Source: Acholeplasmatales bacterium (GTDB taxonomy: Bacteria; Bacillota_I; Bacilli_A; Acholeplasmatales; Acholeplasmataceae). From it: a stretch of 32,071 nt of DNA. The position numbers were made by a program, and so were the translations under genes. Positions 17,242 through 26,756 of this stretch are shown piece by piece. Below the pieces are notes generated by a model. It made no database searches. It worked only from the letters and a program-made list of their open reading frames with translations, and was not told where the DNA came from. The stretch is taken from the NCBI GenBank assembly GCA_031284605.1, contig JAITXV010000105.1, positions 1 to 32,071 of the forward strand, read 5' to 3'. The stretch's first letter is position 1, and each line of letters opens with the position of its first letter.

Positions 17242-18267
17242 TTATATAGTTATAGTAATATCTAAGCTTACAAATACTCCGTTTACTTTTCTAGATACTA
17301 CTAAGTCAATAACTTTACCTACATATAAGGTTCCAACTGCTGCACTAAAGTATTCTAGATCATTTATTACAGTTGACCTAACAGAAGTAATAACATCAAA
17401 AACTTCAATTTTATTAGCACATGGTCTTGTCATATCAACCCCATAAACTACTAATCCACCTTTTAAAGAACTATCAATATATTCTTCTATTTCAGGATTT
17501 TGTATTTTAGCGTAACTAAGAGCGGTTAAAGATAACCCTAATTTTAGTTCTGTAAAATTATAACTTCCATCATACATATCCCTTATTATATCTTTTTTAT
17601 TATTTAAATTTATAGCAAATCCCATTCCTTCTACAGCAACCATTCTTCCTTCCTGCATTGTATCAAAAATTTTAGAAGTGTTTATTCCAATTAATTCACC
17701 TAAAGTATTAAACAAAGCACCACCACTATTTCCAGGATTTAAGCTAGCATCATGCCCAATTACATCAAAATACACATTGGATATAATTCCAAATGTAACA
17801 GTATTAAAGTTTTCTATATTTAGAGGAGAACCAATAGCTATACAAAAGTTACCTTTTTTAAATTTAACTGCTTTAGAAGTAATAGGGTTTTTAGTTTGAA
17901 CTCTAAAAGATAAACTAGATTGAAAAGTAACAATAGCTAAGTCTTCTGCTTCATCGTAAGCATAAACATGACTTTCAATAAAATCATATTCACTATAATA
18001 GACATTAATTTTCATATGGCTTCTAATAACGTGATAATTAGTTATTACAAAGTAGGTATTATTTTCTTTTTTATAAATAACTCCGCTACCTATACTAAGA
18101 AAATTATTAAGACCATCAGTGGATACAACTCCTACTACACTTTTACTAACTTCTTCTACTACACTAGATATATTTTTTTCAAAATCAGTATAATTTCCAT
18201 TTTGTCCTGCGCAAGATGACAACACTAGAACTAACAAAGCAATACAACTTAATAATATTTTTTTCAT
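17242..18267 (-). CDS. HtrA/DegP-like trypsin-fold serine protease, predicted lipoprotein
   Basis: Lipobox VLVLSSCAG; catalytic H (ITNYHVI), D (AEDLAIV), S (LNPGNSGGALFN); C-terminal PDZ-like region. Confidence 0.85.
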   Translation of the reverse strand: MKKILLSCIALLVLVLSSCAGQNGNYTDFEKNISSVVEEVSKSVVGVVSTDGLNNFLSIGSGVIYKKENNTYFVITNYHVIRSHMKINVYYSEYDFIESHVYAYDEAEDLAIVTFQSSLSFRVQTKNPITSKAVKFKKGNFCIAIGSPLNIENFNTVTFGIISNVYFDVIGHDASLNPGNSGGALFNTLGELIGINTSKIFDTMQEGRMVAVEGMGFAINLNNKKDIIRDMYDGSYNFTELKLGLSLTALSYAKIQNPEIEEYIDSSLKGGLVVYGVDMTRPCANKIEVFDVITSVRSTVINDLEYFSAAVGTLYVGKVIDLVVSRKVNGVFVSLDITITI

Positions 18268-18268
18268 A

Positions 18269-19039
18269 TCATTCTCCTTTTATTTTACTAAAAACACGGT
18301 AAGTGTTTTTATTTAATATCGTTTCTAATTCATTTATATCAATATTTCTAATTTGACTTATTTTTTCTAAAACATATTTAACATAAGCTGGTTCATTTTT
18401 TAAAGACCTATGTACTGATGGGGTAAGAAATGGTGAGTCAGTTTCTAGTAAGATATAGTTAATATCAATTAATGATATAGCTTCTCTTGTTAGAGATGCG
18501 TTATTATAAGTTAAGATACCACCTATACCCAAACATAAACCACAATCAATTATTTGCATAGCTTCAGCGTAACCTAAATTAAAACAATGAACAACTCCTT
18601 TTATTTTCCCTTTATAGATTTTTAATATTTTGATTAAATCATCAAATGAATCACGCGAATGAATAATAAGCGGTAAATCATATTTTATTGATAATTCAAT
18701 TTGGCTAATAAAAGCTTCTTTTTGTATTTCAAATGGGTAATCAAAATGATAAAAATCAAATCCTATCTCTCCTATAGCTACAACTTTAGATATATTATCA
18801 AGAAGTAATTTTTCTAATAAATTAATATCAAAAACTGCTAAATCACTAGGATGATATCCAACTGTTGGATATAGTATATTTTCATATTTTGAAGCTAAAT
18901 CAATACACTTAACACTAGTGTTATAATCTATACCAACTACTATCATTTTTAAAACATTAGAATCTAAAGCATTTTTAATTGTTTTATCTATATCGCTGTA
19001 ATAATCTTCAAAATATATGTGAGTATGAGTATCTATCAT
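18269..19039 (-). CDS. tatD: TatD family metal-dependent hydrolase
   Basis: MIDTHTHIYFEDY..., GEIGFDFYHFD, IIHSRDSFDD, GVVHCFN, LLETDSPFLTP. Start moved to ATG 19039 (AGGAG upstream) from ORF-track 19054. Confidence 0.9.
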   Translation of the reverse strand: MIDTHTHIYFEDYYSDIDKTIKNALDSNVLKMIVVGIDYNTSVKCIDLASKYENILYPTVGYHPSDLAVFDINLLEKLLLDNISKVVAIGEIGFDFYHFDYPFEIQKEAFISQIELSIKYDLPLIIHSRDSFDDLIKILKIYKGKIKGVVHCFNLGYAEAMQIIDCGLCLGIGGILTYNNASLTREAISLIDINYILLETDSPFLTPSVHRSLKNEPAYVKYVLEKISQIRNIDINELETILNKNTYRVFSKIKGE

Positions 19040-19059
19040 TTTATCTCCTATCAAATAAA

Positions 19060-19088
19060 AAAGACCGTTTTTAATGAAAACGGTCTTT
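19060..19088 (-). terminator. Terminator downstream of tuf
   Basis: AAAGACCGTTTT-TAATG-AAAACGGTCTTT hairpin, T-run on the minus strand. Confidence 0.85.
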
Positions 19089-19106
19089 AAATGGTAAATT
19101 CAAGTA

Positions 19107-20300
19107 TTATTCGTAAATTTTAACTACGCTACCTGCACCAACAGTTCTACCGCCTTCTCTAATAGAGAATTTAGTACCTTCTTCTAATGCTATTGGGTGA
19201 ATTAATTCAACAACAACAACAGTATTATCTCCAGGCATAACCATTTCAGTACCAGCATTAAGTTCAATGACACCAGTTACATCAGTAGTTCTTACAAAGA
19301 ATTGTGGTCTATAGTTTGAGAAAAATGATGTATGTCTTCCGCCTTCTTCTTTAGTTAATACGTAAATTTGAGCTTCAAACTTATGATGAGGATGAACACT
19401 TCCTGGTTTAGCAAGTACTTGACCTCTTTCAACTTGTTTTCTATCAACACCTCTTAATAATACACCAGCATTGTCTCCTGCTTCTGCATAATCAAGTGTC
19501 TTTCTAAACATTTCAATACCAGTTACAACACTCTTTTGAGTATCTCTAATACCGATAATTTCTACTGGATCTGATAATTTAACTTGACCTCTTTCAACTC
19601 TACCTGTAACAACTGTACCTCTACCTGTAATAGTTAAAACGTCTTCAATAGCTAATAAGAATGGTTTGTCAGTAGCTCTTACTGGAGTATCGATATAAGT
19701 ATCAACTGCATCCATTAATTCTAAAATACCTTTTTCCCAAGCTGGGTTACCTTCTAAAGCTTCTTTAGCAGAACCTCTAATTACAGGAACGTCATCTCCT
19801 GGAAAATCATAAGCACTTAATAATTCTCTAACTTCCATTTCTACTAAGTCAATTAATTCTTCATCTTCTTTACTAATCATATCAACTTTGTTTAAGAATA
19901 CTACCATTTTAGGAACACCTACTTGTCTTGCAAGTAAGATATGTTCTCTAGTTTGAGGCATAGGACCATCTGGAGCACTAACTACTAAGATTGCGCCATC
20001 CATTTGTGCTGCACCTGTAATCATATTTTTTACATAGTCAGCGTGACCTGGGCAGTCTACGTGTGCATAATGTCTTTTAGATGTTTCATATTCAACGTGT
20101 GCGGTATTGATTGTAATACCTCTTTCCTTTTCTTCTGGAGCAGCATCGATTTCGTCATATTTCATAACTTTAATATTTTTATTACCTTTAGCTAAAGTCA
20201 TAGTAATAGCTGCAGTTAATGTTGTTTTACCATGATCAACGTGTCCAATTGTACCGATATTTACATGCGGTTTACTTCTATCAAATTTTTGTTTTGCCAT
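19107..20300 (-). CDS. tuf: Elongation factor Tu
   Basis: [33 protein letters not shown]..., [28 protein letters not shown]. Confidence 0.98.
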   Translation of the reverse strand: MAKQKFDRSKPHVNIGTIGHVDHGKTTLTAAITMTLAKGNKNIKVMKYDEIDAAPEEKERGITINTAHVEYETSKRHYAHVDCPGHADYVKNMITGAAQMDGAILVVSAPDGPMPQTREHILLARQVGVPKMVVFLNKVDMISKEDEELIDLVEMEVRELLSAYDFPGDDVPVIRGSAKEALEGNPAWEKGILELMDAVDTYIDTPVRATDKPFLLAIEDVLTITGRGTVVTGRVERGQVKLSDPVEIIGIRDTQKSVVTGIEMFRKTLDYAEAGDNAGVLLRGVDRKQVERGQVLAKPGSVHPHHKFEAQIYVLTKEEGGRHTSFFSNYRPQFFVRTTDVTGVIELNAGTEMVMPGDNTVVVVELIHPIALEEGTKFSIREGGRTVGAGSVVKIYE

Positions 20301-20389
20301 AAATTTCTCCTTTTATTATTAAATAATTATTTTTTTCTCTTTCTTATTTTATCATATATTGCAAATAAATTGCAATTATAACACTTATT

Positions 20390-22465
20390 TTACTCAGCTG
20401 AGCCTCTTCTTTTGATAATTTCATCAGCAATTGTCTTAGGAGTTCTCTCATAAGCTGATAATTGCATAACGAAGTTTGCTCTTCCTTGTGTATTACTTCT
20501 TAGACTTGTAGCATATCCGAACATTTCAGAAAGCGGAACTTTACATCTTATAGCTACTGCGTTTCCCCTGCCCTCTTGACTTTCAAGTCTACCTCTTCTA
20601 CTTGTTAAATCTCCAATAACGTTTCCTACATAATCATTTGGAGTTACTACTTCAACATCCATTATTGGTTCTAAGATAATTGGAGCACATTTGTTTTTAG
20701 TTTCTTTTAGTGCCATACTAGATGCTATTTTAAATGCCATTTCACTAGAGTCAACATCATGATAACTACCAAATACTAAGTTAGCTTTAATATCAACTAT
20801 AGGGTAACCTGCAACTATACCATTTTGCATTGCTTCTTCAAGACCTTTTTGAACAGCAGGAATGTATTCTTTTGGAATTACACCACCAACTATTTTATCA
20901 ACAAATTCAAAACCTTTACCTGGATTTGGTTCAAAGTTGATAACAACGTGACCATATTGACCTCTACCACCTGATTGACGGATAAATTTACCTTCAATTT
21001 CTGCACTTTTAGAGATTGTTTCTCTATAACTAACTTGAGGTTCTCTAACATTAGCTTCTACATTGAATTCTCTTCTCATTCTATCTACTATGATTTCTAA
21101 GTGTAATTCACCCATACCAGCGATAATAGTTTGACCTGTTTCTTTATCTGTAAAAGTTTTAAATGTTGGATCTTCTTCTGCTAATTTTTGTAATGCAACT
21201 CCCATTTTTTCTTGGTCGTTTTTAGTTTTAGGTTCAATAGCGATATTGATAACTGGTTCTGGGAATGTCATTTTCTCTAAAACTATATCATCTTTTTCAT
21301 TAGTTAAGGTATCACCTGTAGTAGTATTTTTTAAACCAATAACTGCTGCTATGTCACCTGCAAATACTTCGTCTATTTCTTTTCTGTTATTTGCGTGCAT
21401 TTGTAAGATTCTTCCAAATCTTTCTCTTTCACCTTTACTAGTATTAAGAATATAACTACCTGCTTTAACAGTACCTGAATAAACTCTAAAGAAAGTTAAT
21501 CTTCCTACATAAGGGTCTGTCATTACTTTGAAAGCTAAAGCTGTAAATGGTTCACTGTCACTAGGGTGTCTAACAACTTCTTCATCTCTTGAGTTAGTTC
21601 CTTTAACACTTTCTATGTCTGTTGGGGCAGGTAAGTAATCTACTACTGCATCAAGCATAAGTTTTACACCTTTATTTTTAAATGCGCTACCACACATTAC
21701 AGCAAAGAATTTGACATTTAAGGTACCTTTTCTTATTGCTTGTTTAATTTGAGCAATAGATGGTTCTTTATTATCCATATATAAATCCATTACTTCTTCA
21801 CTAAAGTCTGCAACACCTTCAATTAATTCAAGTCTTTTTTCTTCAACTAAGTCTACTAAAGATGCTGGGATTGGAATCTCTTTACTTATTTCATCTTGTC
21901 CACCATCATATTGATAAGCTTTTCTTTCGATAATGTCAATAATTCCATTGAAATTACCTTCAGCACCAATCGGCCAACTAATAGGATAAGCTTTTACACC
22001 TAATCTATTTTGAATGCTTTTTAAAGCTTTTGCATAATCTGCACCAATTTTATCCATTTTATTAATGAATACAATTCTTGGAACTTTGTATTCAGTGGCT
22101 TGACGCCATACTGTTTCTGTCTGGGGTTCTACACCTGCTTGAGCATCAAGCAAGGTTACAGCTCCATCTAAAACTCTCAAACTTCTAGATACTTCAACAG
22201 TAAAATCAACATGGCCTGGAGTGTCAATAATATTGATTCTATGACCTTTCCAATAAGCAGTAGTAGCAGCACTAGTTATAGTGATACCTCTTTCTTGTTC
22301 TTGTGCCATCCAGTCCATAGTAGCAGCGCCATCATGAACTTCTCCTATTTTATGAATTTTTCCTGTGTGATAAAGTATTCTTTCTGTTGTGGTAGTTTTA
22401 CCAGCATCAATATGCGCCATTACGCCAATGTTACGCGTATTTTCTAGCGATATATCTCTAGGCAT
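20390..22465 (-). CDS. fusA: Elongation factor G
   Basis: [69 protein letters not shown]. Confidence 0.98.
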   Translation of the reverse strand: MPRDISLENTRNIGVMAHIDAGKTTTTERILYHTGKIHKIGEVHDGAATMDWMAQEQERGITITSAATTAYWKGHRINIIDTPGHVDFTVEVSRSLRVLDGAVTLLDAQAGVEPQTETVWRQATEYKVPRIVFINKMDKIGADYAKALKSIQNRLGVKAYPISWPIGAEGNFNGIIDIIERKAYQYDGGQDEISKEIPIPASLVDLVEEKRLELIEGVADFSEEVMDLYMDNKEPSIAQIKQAIRKGTLNVKFFAVMCGSAFKNKGVKLMLDAVVDYLPAPTDIESVKGTNSRDEEVVRHPSDSEPFTALAFKVMTDPYVGRLTFFRVYSGTVKAGSYILNTSKGERERFGRILQMHANNRKEIDEVFAGDIAAVIGLKNTTTGDTLTNEKDDIVLEKMTFPEPVINIAIEPKTKNDQEKMGVALQKLAEEDPTFKTFTDKETGQTIIAGMGELHLEIIVDRMRREFNVEANVREPQVSYRETISKSAEIEGKFIRQSGGRGQYGHVVINFEPNPGKGFEFVDKIVGGVIPKEYIPAVQKGLEEAMQNGIVAGYPIVDIKANLVFGSYHDVDSSEMAFKIASSMALKETKNKCAPIILEPIMDVEVVTPNDYVGNVIGDLTSRRGRLESQEGRGNAVAIRCKVPLSEMFGYATSLRSNTQGRANFVMQLSAYERTPKTIADEIIKRRGSAE

Positions 22466-22476
22466 ATTTAGTCCCT

Positions 22477-22947
22477 TTACATTCTATAATGTGCAAAAGC
22501 TTTGTTAGCTTCAGCCATTCTATGAACATCTTCCTTTTTCTTAACAGCTCCACCAGTACCATTAGAAGCATCAACTATTTCTTTGGCTAATTTATCTTCC
22601 ATAGTTTTTTCTCTTCTTAATCTAGCGTAGTTTATTAACCATCTTAATCCTAAAGTTTCTTTTCTTTCTTTTCTAACTTCGGTAGGAACTTGGTAATTTT
22701 GTCCACCTATTCTTTTGGATTTTACTTCAATTGTTGGCATAATATTATTTAATGCTTCATTAAATACTTCTAAAGCATCTCTATTAGTCTCTTTTTTAAC
22801 TTTTTCAAGTGCACTATATAGTATTCCTTGAGCAGTTCCTTTTTTACCATCTATCATTATAGTATTAACTATTCTAGTTACCATTTTTGATTGGTAAATT
22901 GGATCAGGTAATACATCTCTTCTTGCGACATGTCCTTTTCTTGGCAT
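22477..22947 (-). CDS. rpsG: 30S ribosomal protein S7
   Basis: [40 protein letters not shown]...; length 156 aa. Confidence 0.98.
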   Translation of the reverse strand: MPRKGHVARRDVLPDPIYQSKMVTRIVNTIMIDGKKGTAQGILYSALEKVKKETNRDALEVFNEALNNIMPTIEVKSKRIGGQNYQVPTEVRKERKETLGLRWLINYARLRREKTMEDKLAKEIVDASNGTGGAVKKKEDVHRMAEANKAFAHYRM

Positions 22948-22960
22948 CTACGTATCCTCC

Positions 22961-23401
22961 TTATTTCTTCTTAGCAGGAGCTGCTGCACCTGCTTTAGGT
23001 CTTTTAGCACCATATTTAGATCTAGCTTGATTTCTCTTAGCTACACCTGTTGAATCTAGTGTACCTCTTACAATATGATATCTAACACCAGGTAGGTCTT
23101 TTACTCTACCACCTCTTATTAATACAACACTGTGTTCTTGTAAAGAATGTCCTACTCCTGGAATATAAGCAGTTACTTCAGTACCATTTGATAATCTTAC
23201 TCTTGCATATTTTCTTAATGCTGAGTTAGGTTTTTTAGGTGTCATAGTTGCTACTCTTGTACAAACACCTCTTTTTTGTGGGCTAGTGAAACTTGATTGT
23301 TTCTTCTTTAAAGAATTGAAACCATAACCTAGTGCAGGTGATTTGGATTTGTACTCTTTATCTTGACGACCCTCTTTTACTAATTGTGCGATTGTTGGCA
23401 T
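22961..23401 (-). CDS. rpsL: 30S ribosomal protein S12
   Basis: [12 protein letters not shown]...[71 protein letters not shown]. Confidence 0.98.
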   Translation of the reverse strand: MPTIAQLVKEGRQDKEYKSKSPALGYGFNSLKKKQSSFTSPQKRGVCTRVATMTPKKPNSALRKYARVRLSNGTEVTAYIPGVGHSLQEHSVVLIRGGRVKDLPGVRYHIVRGTLDSTGVAKRNQARSKYGAKRPKAGAAAPAKKK

Positions 23402-23436
23402 AATTATTTCTTCTCCTTGTTTTTTTATATATACTA

Positions 23437-23456
23437 AAACACGTTTATACGTGTTT
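23437..23456 (-). promoter_or_regulatory. Hairpin in the rpsL 5' leader
   Basis: Perfect 8-bp inverted repeat AAACACGT-TTAT-ACGTGTTT 35 bp upstream of rpsL. Confidence 0.4.
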
Positions 23457-23623
23457 CTAAAATGTTATTTTATGATTGTAATCAATAAATATATACATTT
23501 TTTTAGCACCTAAATATTATAACACATTAATAATATTAAGTGTTGAAAAGTGATATATTTGGTATTTTTTCGTTTGTATTTAAAATTTGTTTATATTTAA
23601 GTACTTGCATTAGTGTTTTAAGT

Positions 23624-24940
23624 TTAATCCGTTTTATTGTCTTCTAAAAATCCAATTAAGAAAATTGGAATGTATAAGATTTTATTATTTTTTTTAATAT
23701 TATGATTACAACATACGTAAGAGGTATTGATATTTTGGTATGTTTTATTTAAATAATCTAATGTGTTATGATTTTGATAATATTTTTCTTGTTTTATTTC
23801 TACAATTGTTATTTGAGTTTTTGTTTTATTTTCATAAACAAACTTAACTTCCCCATGTTTTCTAGAATTATAATAGTATAAAGAATAGTTATTTTGTAAT
23901 AATTGAGTGCATACAAAATTTTCGTATATATAGTTAAAGTTATAATTTTCATCTTCTATTATTATTTTATTTCTAGTTGTTCTTCCTTCTTTACATATTA
24001 ATAATCCTATATCTAGAAAATATAATTTAAACATTTTTCTTTTACTTTTTTTAATACCTTCTATTAATTCATTAGTTAAATTAATTTTATGAGCATATCC
24101 TGCTGTAATTAAGTAATCAATACTTTTTTCGATTTGTTCATAACGAGAGTTAGAAAACTCTTTAATTGAAAAACGGTTATATTCTTTTTTTGCTTGAGTT
24201 GGAATATTAGAAAATAATTTTTGAATATGTAGTTTCTTATCTAAAGTTTCATATTTTTTAAAATCTTTGTTATATAAAGTTAGTATACGTTGTTGTTCTA
24301 AAAATACTTCTTCATAATTTTGAAATTTTATAAATTTTTCTATTACGCTTGGCATACCGCCAACAATTAAGAATTGCTTAAAATATCTCATAAATGATAA
24401 TAATACTGTTTCTGGCAAATCACTCTCATTTTTTAATTTTTCTTTTGTTAAGAAAATGATGTCTTGTGATACATTTGTAGCAAGTAAAAACTCTTCAAAT
24501 GATAAAGGATAAAGGGTGTGAAGTTCTGCTACTTCAACTATAGTATCTTCTATGTTTCTAAATAAAGGTTCTAATAAAGAACCACAAAGTATATATTTAA
24601 AGCTTCCATCTAACACCAGTTCTTTTATATAAGTTATAAGGTTTGGTAGAGCTTGAATTTCATCTATAAATATAACTGTTTGTCCTATTATAAGTTTATT
24701 AGTAAAAATAGTAGAAAATGCTATTAATATATCTAGTGTGTTATTACATTTTTTTAAAGTATCTTTAGCAAATTTATTAGTAAGTAAATTTATATTTACA
24801 TATGAATCAAAATTTTTAGTACAAAACCAATCTATTATATATGTTTTTCCAGTCTGCCTAGGACCTTGTAAGATGAACGCTTTTGTGTTTTGGTTTTCTT
24901 TCCATTGTTCTAATTTTTTGATTATTTTTCTATAAAACAT
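23624..24940 (-). CDS. AAA ATPase with DUF4143-type C-terminal region
   Basis: Walker A LQGPRQTGKTYIIDW, Walker B VIFIDEIQALPNL, YYYNSRKHGEVKFVYENKTKTQITIVEIKQ C-terminal PD-(D/E)XK-like segment. Start moved to ATG 24940 (AGAGGAAA upstream). Confidence 0.8.
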   Translation of the reverse strand: MFYRKIIKKLEQWKENQNTKAFILQGPRQTGKTYIIDWFCTKNFDSYVNINLLTNKFAKDTLKKCNNTLDILIAFSTIFTNKLIIGQTVIFIDEIQALPNLITYIKELVLDGSFKYILCGSLLEPLFRNIEDTIVEVAELHTLYPLSFEEFLLATNVSQDIIFLTKEKLKNESDLPETVLLSFMRYFKQFLIVGGMPSVIEKFIKFQNYEEVFLEQQRILTLYNKDFKKYETLDKKLHIQKLFSNIPTQAKKEYNRFSIKEFSNSRYEQIEKSIDYLITAGYAHKINLTNELIEGIKKSKRKMFKLYFLDIGLLICKEGRTTRNKIIIEDENYNFNYIYENFVCTQLLQNNYSLYYYNSRKHGEVKFVYENKTKTQITIVEIKQEKYYQNHNTLDYLNKTYQNINTSYVCCNHNIKKNNKILYIPIFLIGFLEDNKTD

Positions 24941-25009
24941 AATATTTTCCTCTTCATATATTAAGTATATCATAAATTGCTTAACAAAAAGGAAATAAAA
25001 TATTATATT

Positions 25010-25050
25010 GCACTATGTCGTAAAAATATGATAGTTTTTTCGCACTATGT
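25010..25050. repeat. Pair of GCACTATGT direct repeats in the AAA-ATPase upstream region
   Basis: GCACTATGT at 25010-25018 and 25042-25050, 32 bp apart; a TATAAT on the minus strand lies adjacent to the first. Confidence 0.5.
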
Positions 25051-25137
25051 TTTTAAAAGTTCAACAGAATATTTTTAAAATTATGCAGAAAATAGGCTGT
25101 TTTAGTCTAAAAATAACATTTTAGTATAACAAATAAA

Positions 25138-25167
25138 ATGTAGCGATGTAATATGTAGCGATGTAAT
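25138..25167. repeat. Tandem duplication of a 15-bp unit
   Basis: ATGTAGCGATGTAAT x2, exact. Confidence 0.85.
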
Positions 25168-25320
25168 ATGTTTATAAAATATTATTAATTTTTATACACT
25201 TCTTAATAAAAAGGGATAATATTAAAATATGTGATATAAAACTTTAAAAACGTAAATAACTTTTAGAAGTTACTTGAAAAAGTTATTTTTATCATTTATA
25301 AAGCATAATTGCTTATTTAG

Positions 25321-25329
25321 TGGTACAAT
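25321..25329 (+). promoter_or_regulatory. Candidate extended -10 for the leader ORF/csm operon
   Basis: TGGTACAAT (TGnTAnAAT), followed by AAAAAGGA RBS and ATG at 25360. No good -35 seen. Confidence 0.4.
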
Positions 25330-25359
25330 TATTGTAAGAATAAAAAGGATTAGTAATAT

Positions 25360-25464
25360 ATGAAAAATAGTGAAAGACTAATAATTAAAAACTCAATTTT
25401 CAAAAATACATCAGCTGAACCCGTGAGGGGGGGGGGGTATATTATTTTATCTCTTAAATTCTAA
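25360..25464 (+). CDS. Short ORF (34 aa) containing a poly-G tract upstream of csm6; candidate leader peptide or phase-variable gene
   Basis: RBS AAAAGGA 10 nt before ATG: MKNSERLIIKNSIFKNTSAEPVRGGGYIILSLKF*. Not in the supplied ORF track. One fewer G extends the frame to 25552 (63 aa). Confidence 0.45.
   Translation: MKNSERLIIKNSIFKNTSAEPVRGGGYIILSLKF
25427..25437. repeat. Poly-G tract, G11
   Basis: GTGAGGGGGGGGGGGTAT, 11 consecutive Gs in a strongly AT-rich context. Confidence 0.95.
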
Positions 25465-25489
25465 AACTAAAAATAAAAAATTAATGAAC

Positions 25490-25520
25490 AAAAATTCATC
25501 TTTTTTAGATGAATTTTTTT
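25490..25520 (+). terminator. Intrinsic terminator/attenuator-like hairpin directly upstream of csm6
   Basis: AAAAATTCATC-TTTTTTA-GATGAATTTTT perfect 11-bp stem continuing into a T-run; ends ~25 nt before the csm6 ATG. Confidence 0.7.
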
Positions 25521-25544
25521 ATTTGAAAAGAATCTGGAGGTTAT

Positions 25545-26756
25545 ATGAGTAGCTATATTATTAATATTGTTGGCAATGCTGACCCAGTGTCTTTTGTCAA
25601 TAATGAAATTAAAGATGGTCCCATCTTACATTCAATTAGGTATTATAAGCCTTCTAAAGTATATTTAATTTATTCTGATGTTATGAGAGCTAAAGAAGAT
25701 AATATAAACCTGCATCTTAATTATATGAAACAAGCCTTGACTATTGACTTCGAAGTAATATCAATATATCTAACCAAAGATTCCAAAGTATGGGAATTTG
25801 AAATAGCTAGAGATATTTATGCTATTTTAAACAAGATAGATAATGAGAATGAAAATATTTTTAATAAATATATTCAAATATCTGGTGGAACAGCACAGAT
25901 GGATTCTGCACTGATATTTTGGTCATCATTCCACTTAGATTATAAATTAATAAAAGTTAGCGCTGGAAGTATGAACAATACTAGGACAAACGAATATACT
26001 TTTAATGAACCTAAAGATAACACCGATTATAAAAATGAAATTAATAGAACTTCTATACCTGAGTTGTCTGAAATAAATAAAACACTTTGGTCAACTCAAA
26101 TACTAAAACTTATAGAAAGCGGCAATGTTGAACAAGCCCTCGAAGAAGGCACAAATCTACAAATTATCAATACTGATTGGGAAGAGTATAAAAAGATAAT
26201 TAGATTATATAAAGGGATATTGGGGGCTAAAGACGCAAGAAAAATAGTATCTTTAGAAAATGAACAAATTTTAAATGAAAAAGTATTAAAAATAATATCA
26301 TATGCTAATATAACTTTCTTATATTTTAGTACAAAAAAATATGAAGAATACTATTTAAATGTTAATCCTTTGTTATTTGAACTATTTAGATATCATTTTG
26401 AAAATACAAAAGATAATAGTTTTATTGAAAAAATAAAACTAAATAATAAAAATCAATTGGTATTTAAATCAAATGATAAATATGTATACTTAAATGATTT
26501 ACAGGATTTATTACTTGGTGTAGATGATGATTTATACAATAAATTAGATGAAATAATTAATTTTAGTGAAGTTAGAAATAAAATAGCCCATCAGTTATTC
26601 CCTAAGATTGATGCTCCCACTGAAATATTTAACAAAAAGATAAAATCATTAGTTTTAAAAATTACTTTAGCAAATAAAAAATACTTTGAAATATTACCTT
26701 CTTTGTTAGAGAACTTAAAAAACAAAATAAAGAAACTAGGTGACGAAAATGAATAA
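25545..26756 (+). CDS. csm6: Csm6: CARF-HEPN cyclic-oligoadenylate-activated RNase
   Basis: CARF-like N-terminus with QISGGTAQMDSALIFW; C-terminal HEPN Rx4H (RNKIAH, 26574-26591); RBS CTGGAGG. Confidence 0.85.
   Translation: MSSYIINIVGNADPVSFVNNEIKDGPILHSIRYYKPSKVYLIYSDVMRAKEDNINLHLNYMKQALTIDFEVISIYLTKDSKVWEFEIARDIYAILNKIDNENENIFNKYIQISGGTAQMDSALIFWSSFHLDYKLIKVSAGSMNNTRTNEYTFNEPKDNTDYKNEINRTSIPELSEINKTLWSTQILKLIESGNVEQALEEGTNLQIINTDWEEYKKIIRLYKGILGAKDARKIVSLENEQILNEKVLKIISYANITFLYFSTKKYEEYYLNVNPLLFELFRYHFENTKDNSFIEKIKLNNKNQLVFKSNDKYVYLNDLQDLLLGVDDDLYNKLDEIINFSEVRNKIAHQLFPKIDAPTEIFNKKIKSLVLKITLANKKYFEILPSLLENLKNKIKKLGDENE

Noticed and set aside
18269-18271. Mycoplasma-type genetic code (TGA = Trp)
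   Set aside because: TatD ends with TGA at the expected C-terminus (KIKGE*), abutting the next start codon; Trp is TGG throughout the frames I read.
23624-24940. AAA/DUF4143 ATPase as a component of the CRISPR system
   Set aside because: Divergently oriented, its own promoter region, and this family is widespread without CRISPR; adjacency alone is not enough.
25010-25170. Possible CRISPR array from short repeats near the csm locus
   Set aside because: Units are only 9 bp and 15 bp, two copies each, without regular spacers; no array is present in this window.
26740-26748. GTG start for cas10 at 26740
   Set aside because: ATG 26749 gives MNKFKKDIIIGALLHDIGK and the same ATGAATAA overlap style as the other junctions, so it is the better start.
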